DNA of 64,000 nucleotides from Sphingomonas sp. PAMC26645 (GTDB lineage: Bacteria; Pseudomonadota; Alphaproteobacteria; Sphingomonadales; Sphingomonadaceae), in contig NZ_CP039249.1 of the NCBI RefSeq assembly GCF_004795835.1, positions 4,219,957-4,283,956 of the forward strand, read 5' to 3'. Below the pieces are notes generated by a model that was given only the letters and a program-made list of their open reading frames with translations, was not told where the DNA came from and did no database searches. Positions within the stretch are counted from its first letter, which is position 1. Every line of letters starts with the position of its first letter. This document shows, piece by piece, positions 8,441-17,558 of this stretch. The position numbers were made by a program, and so were the translations under genes.

Positions 8441-11400
8441 ATGGTTTCCAGAATCACGACTCTGTCGGCTCACGTCCGCGCCAGCGTTTGGGCGCAAGAG
8501 ACATCGCGTTTAACAACAGCGGCACGATCGGTTTCTACCGTTTCCAGTCCGACTACACGGCAACGGCGCACCCTCATCGCCGGATCGAGTAGCATCGCCG
8601 CTCTTATCCTCTCGCTATACGCAGCACCGTCTTTCGCACAGGCCGCCCCAGCGCAAACCACCGACACCGTCGCCGCCCCAGAGCCGCTCGCCGAGACGCC
8701 CAAGCCCGCCGAACCCGAGGCCGTCAGAACCGCCGACATCATCGTCACCGGCTCCCGGATCCAGTCGAGCGGCTTTACCGCCCCGACGCCGACCACGGTC
8801 ATCAGCGAAGCCGATATCCAGAACAACGCGCAGCCCAACGTCTTCACGACGATCGCGCAGCTGCCGTCGTTGCAGGGGTCGAGCGGTTCGACGACCAACA
8901 CCTTCAGCACGTCGAGCGGCCAGCAGGGCCTGAGCTCGTTCTCGCTCCGGGGCCTGGGCACTATCCGTACGCTCACCCTGGTCGACGGCCAGCGCGTTGT
9001 CGGTGCCTATTATACGGGCGTCACCGACGTCAGCCTGCTCCCGCAACTGCTGATCAAGCGAGTCGACATCGTCAACGGCGGCGCGTCCGCATCCTATGGA
9101 TCCGACGCGGTCGGCGGCGTCGTCAACTTCATCACGGACACCCATTTCCAGGGCTTCAAAGGCAACATCCAGGGCGGCATCACGAACTACGGCGACAACG
9201 GCCAGGGGCTTATCCAGCTTGCCGCGGGACGGAGCTACCTGAACGATCGACTCCACCTCGTCGTCAGCGGCGAATATGCCAAGGAAGCAGGCGTTGGCCC
9301 TGGCGATTTCGGCACCGACCTCGCCGGTGGTCGCGACTGGTTCACGCAGACGACGATGATCAACCGCAACGTAGTCGACGACGGATCGCCGCAATACGTC
9401 CTGCGCGATTTCGCCCAGCCGTATAACTTTACGAAATACGGCCTCATTACCGCCGGTCCGCTGCAGGGCACCGCGTTCGACCAGAGCGGCCGCCCCTTCC
9501 AGTTCCAATATGGCTCGAACGGCGTGCCCGCACGCGACAATTCCGGCGCGGTCCGAGGCTGCCTGCCCGGCTTCTGCGTCGGCGGCGACCTGTCGGGGAA
9601 CATCGATACCGGCCGCACCTTGCAGTCGGCGATCCAGCGCATCGATAGCTATGGGCGGATCGGCTATGACTTCGCGACCGACAACGAAGTCTATGTCAGC
9701 GTCAATGTCGGCCAGGTGAAGACCCATAACCAGCCGACCAACGGGGCCAACCGACCCGGCCTGAGGCTCCAGTGCGCGAACCCGTTCGTCCCGGCGTCGA
9801 TCCAGGCGGCATGTGCGACCGCGGGGATCACGGACTTCCAGTTCGGCGCCAGCGTCGCGATCCTGCCGAACACCATCGTCCATACCGATCGCCGCCAATA
9901 CCGTGTCGTCGGCGGCCTGAAGGGCAAGTTCGAACTCGGTGGGTCGCCCTGGACCTATGACGCCTATTACGAGCGCGGCATTACCGACACCGCGATCGAC
10001 GTCGACGACATCGTCCTCACGCCGCATTTCAACCAGGCGATCCAGGCGATCACGCTCAACGGCGCGATCGTCTGCGCCAATCCGGTCGCACGCGCCAATG
10101 GCTGTATCCCGCTCAATATCATCGGCGGCGCGGCACCATCCGAGTCGGCGCGCCGGTATGTCCAGCCAGAGAACGGCCCGATCCAGCGCCTCCACTTGAC
10201 GCAGGACGTTGCGAGCCTCGCCTTCTCCGGCACGCCCGTCGAGCTCTGGGCAGGTCCCCTGTCGGTCGCGTTCGGCGGCGAATATCGCAAGGAATTCTAC
10301 AAGGTCCGCGCCGATGCGTACGGCGCCGGCGTTTCCGCGCTCAGTCCCTATACCAGCGAATACCCCGCCGACCCGACCCTGCTAACCGCGGGCAACAACT
10401 GGTATGCCGGCAACTACAAGAACGGCACCGGCGCCTATGACGTCAAGGAAGCGTTCCTCGAGCTCGACGTCCCACTCTTCAAGTCGGACATGATGGGCAG
10501 GGCCAATATCAACGGCGCGGCCCGCATCACCGACTACAGCACGTCGGGCCGAGTCTGGACGTGGAAGATCGGCGGGACATGGGACACGCCGCTCAACGGC
10601 CTGCGCCTGCGCGGCGTCACCTCGCGCGACGTTCGCGCACCCAATCTGTCCGAGCTGTTCGCCGCACCGGTGACGACCACGCTGCCCAACTTCCTCGACC
10701 CCGCGCGCAACGTCAACGTCGTGGCCATCCAGAACGCGATCGGCAACCCGGCGCTCACGCCCGAGATCGCGCGCAACACCGAAGTCGGCGCGGTCTATGC
10801 CAATCCGTCCTGGCTGCCGGGGTTCAGCGCCTCGGTCGATTACTACAACATCAAGGTCACCGACGTGATCTCCAGCCTTGGCGCGGCCCAGATCGTCGAC
10901 CTGTGCTTCCGCAACATCCTGCCCGAAACGTGCAGCGCGTATAATCTCAACAACACCGCCGGGCCCAATTTCATCAACACGCAGGCGTTCAACCTCGCGT
11001 CGATCAAGACCGACGGCTTCGATATCGAGGCAAGCTATCGGTGGCGGCGCCCGCTCGGTGTGGACGGGACGTTCACGCTCCGTGGCCTGGCGACCCACAT
11101 CCGGAAGTTCGTCACCGATACCGGCCTGCCGGGGACGATTCCGACCGACGGCGCCGGCGTCAACCTCGGCGCCACCCCGCGCTGGAAGCTGCTCGCGGTA
11201 CAGGCGTTCAGCAACGATCGCTTCAGCCTGACGGTGCAGGAACGCTGGTTCAGCGACGGCAATTACGGCAACCAGTACGTCGTCTGCGCGCCCGGAACAT
11301 GCCCCAAATCGACCACCACCGCGCCGACGATCGACCGCAACTTCATGCCCGGCGCCTTCTATCTCGACGTCGGTGGAACGTATAATATCACCAAACAGGT

Positions 11401-11527
11401 GTCCGGGTATTTCAAGGTCGACAACGTCTTCGATCACGACCCGGCCGCCTCGCCGCAGAGCGCCAACCCGGCGCTGTACGACATCGTCGGGCGCATCTAC
11501 CGTGTCGGCGTCCGCTTCTCGTTCTGA
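8441..11527 (+). CDS. TonB-dependent outer-membrane receptor for pentose-containing oligosaccharides (predicted)
   Basis: 1028 residues. An AGGA ribosome-binding site 5 nt before ATG 8441 supports a long, basic N-terminal region before the hydrophobic signal segment (about residues 45-66, ending AAPSFAQA). The plug domain follows (IIVTGSRIQ, then ISEADIQNN, SLRGLGT, VNGGASASYGSDAVGGVVNF), then a beta-barrel ending in the typical terminal YRVGVRFSF. Such receptors import oligosaccharides with TonB-ExbBD energy. Substrate is inferred from the LacI operator and the adjacent GH51, GH43 and esterase-like genes. The hydrolase gene follows after 31 nt, so both are probably cotranscribed. Confidence 0.92.
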   Translation: MVSRITTLSAHVRASVWAQETSRLTTAARSVSTVSSPTTRQRRTLIAGSSSIAALILSLYAAPSFAQAAPAQTTDTVAAPEPLAETPKPAEPEAVRTADIIVTGSRIQSSGFTAPTPTTVISEADIQNNAQPNVFTTIAQLPSLQGSSGSTTNTFSTSSGQQGLSSFSLRGLGTIRTLTLVDGQRVVGAYYTGVTDVSLLPQLLIKRVDIVNGGASASYGSDAVGGVVNFITDTHFQGFKGNIQGGITNYGDNGQGLIQLAAGRSYLNDRLHLVVSGEYAKEAGVGPGDFGTDLAGGRDWFTQTTMINRNVVDDGSPQYVLRDFAQPYNFTKYGLITAGPLQGTAFDQSGRPFQFQYGSNGVPARDNSGAVRGCLPGFCVGGDLSGNIDTGRTLQSAIQRIDSYGRIGYDFATDNEVYVSVNVGQVKTHNQPTNGANRPGLRLQCANPFVPASIQAACATAGITDFQFGASVAILPNTIVHTDRRQYRVVGGLKGKFELGGSPWTYDAYYERGITDTAIDVDDIVLTPHFNQAIQAITLNGAIVCANPVARANGCIPLNIIGGAAPSESARRYVQPENGPIQRLHLTQDVASLAFSGTPVELWAGPLSVAFGGEYRKEFYKVRADAYGAGVSALSPYTSEYPADPTLLTAGNNWYAGNYKNGTGAYDVKEAFLELDVPLFKSDMMGRANINGAARITDYSTSGRVWTWKIGGTWDTPLNGLRLRGVTSRDVRAPNLSELFAAPVTTTLPNFLDPARNVNVVAIQNAIGNPALTPEIARNTEVGAVYANPSWLPGFSASVDYYNIKVTDVISSLGAAQIVDLCFRNILPETCSAYNLNNTAGPNFINTQAFNLASIKTDGFDIEASYRWRRPLGVDGTFTLRGLATHIRKFVTDTGLPGTIPTDGAGVNLGATPRWKLLAVQAFSNDRFSLTVQERWFSDGNYGNQYVVCAPGTCPKSTTTAPTIDRNFMPGAFYLDVGGTYNITKQVSGYFKVDNVFDHDPAASPQSANPALYDIVGRIYRVGVRFSF

Positions 11528-11558
11528 CGCCCCACCTCTACCAATACGGAGATCCAGC

Positions 11559-12488
11559 ATGCGCGCTCTCGCCCTTCTGATTGCCGGGATGATGCTGAGT
11601 TCCTCCGCGATCGCGCAGACCGCCGGGGCCGCGGCGGCGCAACCGACGCCACTGGAACGCGGGTCGGGCACGTACCCCGCGATCTTCGAGGAACGACCGG
11701 ACCTGCCCGACCATGTCGTCTACCGCCCGGCGGATTTTGGTGCGCTGGGTCGGGCCAAGCTCGGGATCTACGTCTTCGGCAATGGCGGCTGCAGCGCGGA
11801 CGGTACGAGTTCGCGCAACCACCTGCTGGAGATCGCCTCGCACGGCTATCTCGTCATCGCCTCGGGCACGATCCCCAAGCCGAAGTCCGACGCCGCGACC
11901 AAACCCGACCCGACCCCCGCCCCCGGCACGAAGCTGACCTCGGCAACGTCGACACGCGCACTGACCGACGCGATCGACTGGGCGCAGCGGGAGAATGCCC
12001 GCGCCGGCAGTCCGTTCAAGGGCAGGATCGCCACCACCGAGATCGCGGCGTCCGGCTGGAGTTGCGGCGGCTTGCAGGCATTATCGGCGGCGCAGGACCC
12101 GCGCGTGACGACCGCGGTGATCATGAACAGCGGCTTCTTTCCCGAGGGCGCGAACCCGATCGGCGGCGTCGTGTCCGACAAGGCGTTGCTGAAGACGCTG
12201 CACGGCTCGATCCTCTATGTCCTCGGCGGCCCGACCGACATCGCGGTCGCGAACGGCACCGACGATTTCCAGCGGATCGACCATATCCCCGCGGCGCTGG
12301 TCAACATACCGGTGGGTCATGGCGGCACCTACATGCAGCCGCATGGCGGTATCGCGGCGGAAGTCGTGACCGCGTGGCTGGACTGGCGTTTGAAGAACGA
12401 CCGAACCGCCGCCGCGCGCTTCGTCGGCAAGGATTGCGGCTTCTGCCAGGACACGCGGCTCACGATCGAGCGCAAACACTTCGACTAG
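11559..12488 (+). CDS. Exported alpha/beta hydrolase (esterase-like) of the pentosan locus
   Basis: 309 residues with a clear signal peptide (MRALALLIAGMMLSSSAIAQ). The alpha/beta-hydrolase triad can be read: Ser168 in GWSCG (a GxSxG elbow), Asp227 (GGPTDIA) and His254 (VGHGGTY). The C-terminus has a CGFC motif, perhaps a disulfide. The distance to the receptor stop (31 nt) and an ACGGAG ribosome-binding site support co-expression. By context it may remove acetyl or feruloyl groups from arabinoxylan fragments; a cutinase/dienelactone-hydrolase-like activity on another ester is equally possible. Confidence 0.8.
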   Translation: MRALALLIAGMMLSSSAIAQTAGAAAAQPTPLERGSGTYPAIFEERPDLPDHVVYRPADFGALGRAKLGIYVFGNGGCSADGTSSRNHLLEIASHGYLVIASGTIPKPKSDAATKPDPTPAPGTKLTSATSTRALTDAIDWAQRENARAGSPFKGRIATTEIAASGWSCGGLQALSAAQDPRVTTAVIMNSGFFPEGANPIGGVVSDKALLKTLHGSILYVLGGPTDIAVANGTDDFQRIDHIPAALVNIPVGHGGTYMQPHGGIAAEVVTAWLDWRLKNDRTAAARFVGKDCGFCQDTRLTIERKHFD

Positions 12489-12597
12489 ATCGGCCGTCCG
12501 CACGGTGATGGACGGAGATATCGAAACCGCCCTTCCCGGAAGGCGAGGTCGGTAACCGAAACGCGGGTGATCGCCGGGAGGACGCTGCGCCGTCCCG

Positions 12598-13389
12598 TCA
12601 GAACCAGCCGGTTCGACACCAAGGCGCGCGCTTGCCGCCACCGTAACGGCGCGCAAGCCCGGTCCGTACCAGCGCCTCGCCGAGCGATTTCCCGTCACGC
12701 TCGACGATGCGCAGTTTGCGGCCATAGCGGTCGACGTCGCGCTTGATCGGGACCAGCGTGAAGGGGCCGGCGTTGAGCAACGCCTGCATCTTGAGCGTAG
12801 CGGCCTTGCCGGCGCGGGCTTCGGACGCGCAACGGGGCGGATGGGTTTCGGGCGTGTCGATGTCAGCGATGCGGATCTTGGTGCCCGCCATCCAGAAGGT
12901 GTCGCCGTCGACCATGCAGTCGATCCGCTTGGCATGGCCGCATATCGTGAAGCGCGCGGATACCGCCTTGCCGCCCGACAGAGCGGAGGCGGCGGCAGCG
13001 GCGGTCGACGCCGCACTCGCGACGCCTGCCGCGGTGGCCAGCGCACCGGTGGTGGTGGAAGCGGCGGCGGCGGTAGCGTTTGCGGAGGACGACGCGTCCG
13101 CCACGGCAGCGTCCGCGGCCTTGCTCCAGCCGCCGGGCACACGCAGATGCCCGGCCGGCCAGGCAATGCCGAACCCGCTGGGCCATTCGACCTTCAACCC
13201 CGGCGGCACCAGAGCCGCCCAGTCGATCTGGCGGATCACCGGCACCATCAGCCCGAGCAGCACACCGTAGAATACCAGGCGGAGTTGCAGCAGGACTCCG
13301 GGCGCCGGGCGCCGACCGGATCCACCGCGGCGCGTGGCGCCAGCGCGATCGCCACTTAGCAACCGCATGAAATCAAACACATACTCCAT
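12598..13389 (-). CDS. Membrane-anchored thermonuclease-family (SNase) protein
   Basis: 263 residues. A single hydrophobic segment lies near residues 34-53 and is followed by a long Ala/Ser/Thr-rich, low-complexity linker (about residues 85-140), then a staphylococcal-nuclease domain. The catalytic set is intact: DGDT, the IRIADIDTPE block (Arg and Glu) and DRYGR (Arg). The nuclease is therefore likely tethered to the periplasmic face of the inner membrane by a flexible spacer. A GAGGGACG ribosome-binding site precedes the ATG, and a 20-nt alternating CG-rich tract lies directly before that. Confidence 0.85.
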   Translation of the reverse strand: MEYVFDFMRLLSGDRAGATRRGGSGRRPAPGVLLQLRLVFYGVLLGLMVPVIRQIDWAALVPPGLKVEWPSGFGIAWPAGHLRVPGGWSKAADAAVADASSSANATAAAASTTTGALATAAGVASAASTAAAAASALSGGKAVSARFTICGHAKRIDCMVDGDTFWMAGTKIRIADIDTPETHPPRCASEARAGKAATLKMQALLNAGPFTLVPIKRDVDRYGRKLRIVERDGKSLGEALVRTGLARRYGGGKRAPWCRTGWF

Positions 13390-13898
13390 CGTCCCTCGCG
13401 CGTACGCGCGCGCGCGACGATGTCACCTCGCGGCGGCGAAGGTTGCGACGGGCGGAGTCGGAAATAAGGCGAACGCATCGTGAACATCGACCGGATGCAC
13501 ATCTCGGGTGCGATGGCGGGCGTGCGTTGCCGCATCAGCGTCGTGCCGGAGCAACTTCATGGGGGCGTCCAACATCCCGGGAACGCGGCGTGGGCACGAG
13601 CGATGCTGCTGTCCTACATTGCCGAGCCGTGATCAGATGCAGCGTGAGCATGGCACCCATCCGCATCCGGACGACCGATTACGACGCTGTCGCGCGATGT
13701 GCACAACCGCGCCAGCGTGTGAACTTTGTGCACTTCCGCGCAATCCGGGCATCGGCGACACCGCGATCGCAAGCGTTCGAACCGCTCGATCTCGGCCCGA
13801 AAGCCCGACGACCTCAGACGCACGAAGGGCGGGAAATGGCCCTAGCCACTCCCCGCCCCCGTTACGCGTCCAGCTTTTCCCTCTTGCGAGGCAAAGGC
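13390..13898. other. Gene-poor interval
   Basis: It holds the 5' region of the thermonuclease gene, including an alternating pyrimidine-purine tract at 13397-13416 (mostly CG repeats). A possible 50-residue frame on the + strand (GTG at 13480 to TGA about 13634) lacks a convincing ribosome-binding site or any recognisable sequence, so I do not call it a gene. I see nothing else in the rest. Confidence 0.6.
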
Positions 13899-14564
13899 TT
13901 AGAAGTGCGTGATGATACCGAGCATCGGACGGAAGCTCTGCGCGTCGCCGAAGGTGTTGACCTCGGCGCGGATGCGGAAGCCTGCGTTGCCGGTGATGCC
14001 CTTCAGGCCGATGTTCTGCGGACCGACTTCTGCGCCGATGCCGTAGGTGATCGCGCTGTAGTCACGACCGGTGTCTGCGACGACGTTCGAACGACCCGAG
14101 AAATGGTCGAAGTTGACCCACTGGTAGCCGACCTTGCCGTAGATCAGGCCGCTGTCGCCAGCGCGGAAGCCGAAGCGGCCTGCTGCGCCGTATTCCCAAT
14201 CGATGTTGCCATCGATGCCCTTGATCACGTTGCCTTCTGCGCCGACGAAGACCGGGCCGAGCGGCACGTTCACGCCGAGCACGCCCTGAACCAGCGAGCC
14301 CGATGGCTTGTAGCTGCGACGGGTCGAACCGTCAGCGTTGATCGCCTGCGGAATGCCGTGGCCGCGCTCGTTGTCGAACTGCTCCCAGCCGCCCATCACG
14401 CCGAAATACGGCTCGATGCCGAATGCCTTCGAGCCGTCGGGCGCTGCTGCTTCGCCGGGCTGTGCGCTGTTGTCGACGGGTGCCGGTGCCGACATGTCCT
14501 GCGCGAAGGCGGGAACTGCGACCGTTGCGGCGGCGAGGGCGATTGCCAGGGAAAGCTTACGCAT
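13899..14564 (-). CDS. Small outer-membrane beta-barrel protein (OmpA/opacity-like)
   Basis: 221 residues: a signal peptide (MRKLSLAIALAAATVAVPAFAQ), a short Pro/Ala-rich stretch, then alternating strands with many Gly and aromatic residues, ending in PMLGIITHF with a terminal Phe, the usual signature for Bam-mediated barrel assembly. Length suits an eight-stranded barrel. The start was set at ATG 14564 because the signal peptide begins there. Function cannot be given beyond a structural or adhesin-like surface protein; there is no operon partner. Confidence 0.8.
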   Translation of the reverse strand: MRKLSLAIALAAATVAVPAFAQDMSAPAPVDNSAQPGEAAAPDGSKAFGIEPYFGVMGGWEQFDNERGHGIPQAINADGSTRRSYKPSGSLVQGVLGVNVPLGPVFVGAEGNVIKGIDGNIDWEYGAAGRFGFRAGDSGLIYGKVGYQWVNFDHFSGRSNVVADTGRDYSAITYGIGAEVGPQNIGLKGITGNAGFRIRAEVNTFGDAQSFRPMLGIITHF

Positions 14565-14872
14565 GAGTTTGACCTTATACCGTGTTGTTGCGTGGATCGC
14601 CGACTGCACGGTGCGTCGGTTCGGTCCAGGCAAGCCAAACCGGTCGGCGAGCACATGGTTGCACAAAAAACGTCACATTCAGGGAACTGGCAGGGAACTG
14701 TTCCGCTGTGTTGCGTTACAGCAACGGTTCCTGTCATTTGGATGAACGAACCATGGCCGCTGCGGGGCGGACTAGGCAGGAATACAGCGGAAAAGCGGCA
14801 AAAAGCAGCCGCGACCGGTGTTAACGCCGTCCGTTTACCCTCTGGTGACAACCAGTGTGCGATGCAGCATCG
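14565..14872. other. Intergenic region between divergent genes
   Basis: About 308 nt without a supported gene. It must contain the promoter of the barrel protein (- strand) and of the small + strand gene. A short direct repeat (CAGGGAACTG twice, around 14680-14700) is visible; I could not identify promoter boxes with confidence. Confidence 0.5.
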
Positions 14873-15082
14873 ATGGGGTTTTCACGCCTGTTCCGCAGCC
14901 GCTGGGCGGCGCTCTTCTGGTCGGCGGGAATCGTGTGGACGGCCTATGACGTCGCGAGCGACGCACCGGAACCGGCCGCAACGAACGCGACTTCGGGTAA
15001 TACGGTGGAGCGACCGACCGACGCCGCCGGTGCTGCATTCAACGCAGACGATCTCGCGATCCTCGCCAACGCCGCCGGCTGA
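14873..15082 (+). CDS. Small membrane protein of unknown function
   Basis: 69 residues from ATG 14873: a basic N-terminus (MGFSRLFRSRW), one transmembrane segment (AALFWSAGIVWTAYDVA) and an acidic, Ala/Thr-rich tail. An in-frame start six codons earlier is possible, and no strong ribosome-binding site is visible for either. I do not recognise it. Support: N-in topology expected of a real single-span protein, and a perfect 11-bp terminator-like hairpin starting 3 nt after its stop. Confidence 0.5.
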   Translation: MGFSRLFRSRWAALFWSAGIVWTAYDVASDAPEPAATNATSGNTVERPTDAAGAAFNADDLAILANAAG

Positions 15083-15084
15083 GG

Positions 15085-15111
15085 GCGACGCGCCTGTCAG
15101 AGGCGCGTCGC
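15085..15111. terminator. Bidirectional terminator-like hairpin
   Basis: A perfect 11-bp stem (15085-15095 with 15101-15111) and 5-nt loop sits between the convergent stops at 15082 and 15119. No T-run is seen. Confidence 0.6.
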
Positions 15112-15118
15112 GGATAGT

Positions 15119-15463
15119 TCAGGGCTTCAGCGCAACGTCGTCGGCGTCCTTCAGGTCTTCGTCGTCGTCGATCGTGTCGTCGTCGAGCTCGTTCTGGACG
15201 TCGTCCTCGTCCATGTCGGCTTCGTCCATCGTCACGGACGAGTCCGTCTCGCCGACCTCTTCGGAATCCATCTTGGTCTCGTCGATCGACTCGTCGTCGG
15301 TGTCGTCTTCGCCCAGATCGGGTTCGAGGTCGGTCAGGATGATGCCGTCGCTCGGCCCGTTGCGCGTGGCTTCGAGGATCTCGGCGCGCTGGCTCTCGTC
15401 ATAGCCCTCTTCGTCATAACCGTCGTCGCCCGAACCGGCACTCGGCACCTGATGTCCGCCCAT
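15119..15463 (-). CDS. Highly acidic protein of unknown function
   Basis: 114 residues, of which a large fraction are Asp/Glu, concentrated in runs toward the C-terminus (e.g. DDDTIDDDED). No signal peptide, no transmembrane segment and few hydrophobics, so likely an unfolded cytoplasmic polyanion. Start: GAGGGAG lies 7 nt before ATG 15463, making the GTG two codons upstream less likely. I do not recognise a family. The composition could suit cation buffering, protein chaperoning or DNA mimicry, but nothing in the sequence decides among them. Confidence 0.65.
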   Translation of the reverse strand: MGGHQVPSAGSGDDGYDEEGYDESQRAEILEATRNGPSDGIILTDLEPDLGEDDTDDESIDETKMDSEEVGETDSSVTMDEADMDEDDVQNELDDDTIDDDEDLKDADDVALKP

Positions 15464-15542
15464 GGTCACACTCCCTCGTTCCAGGACGCCCGCGTTTTGC
15501 AGGCCTACCAGATGCGAACGGTGGACGTGCGCGGTGGTTCCT

Positions 15543-16802
15543 TCAAGCGCGGACCGGTGCCGTCGACGCGGGCCGGAACAGGCGACCGCGCTCGGTTATC
15601 AGGATCGACAGGAGTGCGGCGAGTCCGGCGAGCAGGAACCCGCCGACCAGCGGCACGGTGGTGCCGTTAAAGGCCTGCCCGATCAGTGCGCCGAACACCG
15701 CACCGATGGTCACGCTCAGGAACCCCTGCACGCTCGACGCAGTACCGGCGATCCGCCCCATATTCTCCATCGCCATCGCCGAGAAATTCGACGTCGCCAG
15801 CCCGAAACAGCCGAGCGTCAGCGCCTGGAACACCGCGAAGCTGACCAGCGTCTCGAAGCCGACCTCGATCGCGAACAGGTGGACGAGCGACACCAGGATC
15901 ATCAGCGACAGAGCACCATGGCTGATCAATCGCGTCCCCAGCCGCATCACGATCCGCGAGTTGAGCAGGTTACAGATCGCCATCGTCACCGACGTGGTGG
16001 CAAAGATCAGCGCGAGCAGCGACGGCTTGTGGAACACGTCCGCCATGATCTGCTGGATCGAATTGAGATAGCCGTACAGCGATCCGAGCAACGCGGTCGA
16101 GGCGAGCGTGTAGCCGAGCGAATTGCGGTCGCCGAGCGTCTGCCGCCAGTCGCTGAGGATCCGTCCCGGCGTGATCGGCAGGACGTTCTCGGGCGCCAGC
16201 GTCTCGGGCATCCGCAGATAGAACCAGACCAGCACCCCCAGCGTCAGCACCGCAACCGTCCAGAAGATCGCGCGCCAGTCGCCGAACTGCAGCACCGCCC
16301 AGCCGAACGTCGGCGCGAGGATCGGCACGATCATGAACACCATGAACGCGATCGACATCACCCGCGCCATCGCCCGCCCGTGGTAACAGTCCCGCACCAG
16401 CGCGATCGTCGCGACACGGGCCGCGGCGATCACCGCGCCGCCAAACGCGCGCGCGGCCAGCAACCAAGTGAAGCTTCCCGCGGTCGCGCAGGCAACGTTG
16501 GCGATGATGTAGAGCATGAGCGACCAGAGCAGCACCGTCCGCCGCCCGAACCGATCCGCAAGCGGGCCGTGGACGAGCTGCGCGACGCCGAAACCGATCA
16601 CGAACGCGGTCACGACGAACTGCCGCCCGTTCTCGGTCGCGACACCGAGCGAGTTGCCGATCGCCGGCAGCGCTGGCAGCATCGAGTCGATGCCGAGCGC
16701 GGTCAGCGACATCAGCGAGGCGACGAGCGCGACGAACTCGACGAAGCCGATCGGCGCGCCGCGCATCGCTGGCGCGTCGGATTGTGGATCCTGGGTCTGC
16801 AT
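15543..16802 (-). CDS. Multidrug efflux MFS transporter, Bcr/CflA family
   Basis: 419 residues with 12 hydrophobic segments. The family-specific N-terminal half is clear: LTALGIDSMLPALPAIG, then FVIGFGVAQLVHGPLADRFGRR (motif A) and LLAARAFGGAVIAAARV. Members are drug/H+ antiporters (bicyclomycin, chloramphenicol, sulfonamides in E. coli Bcr). It is a single gene, and its start region faces the divergent lipoprotein gene at 16931. The actual substrate is unknown. Confidence 0.9.
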   Translation of the reverse strand: MQTQDPQSDAPAMRGAPIGFVEFVALVASLMSLTALGIDSMLPALPAIGNSLGVATENGRQFVVTAFVIGFGVAQLVHGPLADRFGRRTVLLWSLMLYIIANVACATAGSFTWLLAARAFGGAVIAAARVATIALVRDCYHGRAMARVMSIAFMVFMIVPILAPTFGWAVLQFGDWRAIFWTVAVLTLGVLVWFYLRMPETLAPENVLPITPGRILSDWRQTLGDRNSLGYTLASTALLGSLYGYLNSIQQIMADVFHKPSLLALIFATTSVTMAICNLLNSRIVMRLGTRLISHGALSLMILVSLVHLFAIEVGFETLVSFAVFQALTLGCFGLATSNFSAMAMENMGRIAGTASSVQGFLSVTIGAVFGALIGQAFNGTTVPLVGGFLLAGLAALLSILITERGRLFRPASTAPVRA

Positions 16803-16930
16803 GATGCGTGGCCCTGTACCCGCTCGGGCGGTCGCGCGGAACCCGCTAACCGGCGCAGCTACGCGACGATTGCGCAGTGCACCGACGACCCCTATCTGTA
16901 TTGCAAGAACAACACACTTCGGAGATGACC

Positions 16931-17428
16931 ATGATCCGCCCGTATTTGCTCGCCGCTGTCGGTCTCACCAGCGTGCTTGCCCTGTCCGCCTGCGATCGCT
17001 CGAACGAAGGCGCATCGGTCTCGATCAACGCCGATGGCGGGAACGTGCTCGGCGCGATCAACGGCGAGACCGGCGAGATGAAGATCGACGTGCCCGGCTT
17101 CCAGGGCTCGGTGAAGCTGCCGAAGATCAAGATCGACACGAGCAATTTCGATCTCAACGGCGTGCGCCTGTATCCGGGATCGTCGATCAAGACGCTCAAC
17201 ATCGTCGGCGACGACAAGGCCGGCGGGTTGCGCGTCGCCTTCGCCAGCCCGGCAACACCCACTATCGTCCGCGACTGGTTCGCACAGCGGCTCGGCAAGG
17301 TCGGCTACCAGGTCCATCCCGAGGGCGCGAATCTGATCGGCACCACCGACGAGAACAAACCTTTCCGCCTCGAACTCGCGCCCGACGGCAAGGACAAGGC
17401 GACCGGCACGATCGTCATTAGCGGATAA
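16931..17428 (+). CDS. Putative lipoprotein of unknown function
   Basis: 165 residues with a lipoprotein signal: hydrophobic MIRPYLLAAVGLTSVLA and lipobox LSAC at about residue 18. The mature part is beta-rich (INADGGNVLGAING, VPGFQGSVKLPKIKI, then a GSSIKTLNI block). Start 16931 is preferred over ATG 16925, since GGAG lies 6 nt before it. The repeated IDV/VKL strands look like a small adhesin-like or jelly-roll fold, but I recognise no catalytic residues. A hairpin at 17435-17460 probably ends the transcript. Confidence 0.75.
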   Translation: MIRPYLLAAVGLTSVLALSACDRSNEGASVSINADGGNVLGAINGETGEMKIDVPGFQGSVKLPKIKIDTSNFDLNGVRLYPGSSIKTLNIVGDDKAGGLRVAFASPATPTIVRDWFAQRLGKVGYQVHPEGANLIGTTDENKPFRLELAPDGKDKATGTIVISG

Positions 17429-17434
17429 GTCTAC

Positions 17435-17460
17435 GATCCTCTCCCGCCAGGGGGAGGATC
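17435..17460 (+). terminator. Terminator-like hairpin after the lipoprotein gene
   Basis: GATCCTC and GAGGATC arms close an inner CCC/GGG stem just after the stop. The arms resemble the CTCCC-type repeat units at 18531-18652. Confidence 0.5.
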
Positions 17461-17558
17461 ATTACAGATTCCAAATCCCGACCAACCCTAACCCAAGCAT
17501 TTGGCACGGCACCCCCAATCCCCTATATCGGGCGTCCCCCAATCCGGACACGCACCTC

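Noticed and set aside
12492..12515. Weak hairpin after the esterase-like gene
   Set aside because: Only a 6-bp stem with a 10-nt loop and no T-run; not strong enough to call a terminator.
13480..13634. Possible 50-residue ORF (GTG start) in the gene-poor interval
   Set aside because: No convincing ribosome-binding site, no hydrophobic or conserved segment; chance length in GC-rich DNA.
13443..15404. Long + strand frame covering the barrel and acidic protein genes
   Set aside because: It shows no domain or signal and lies antisense to two genes with clear signal peptide, ribosome-binding site or composition.
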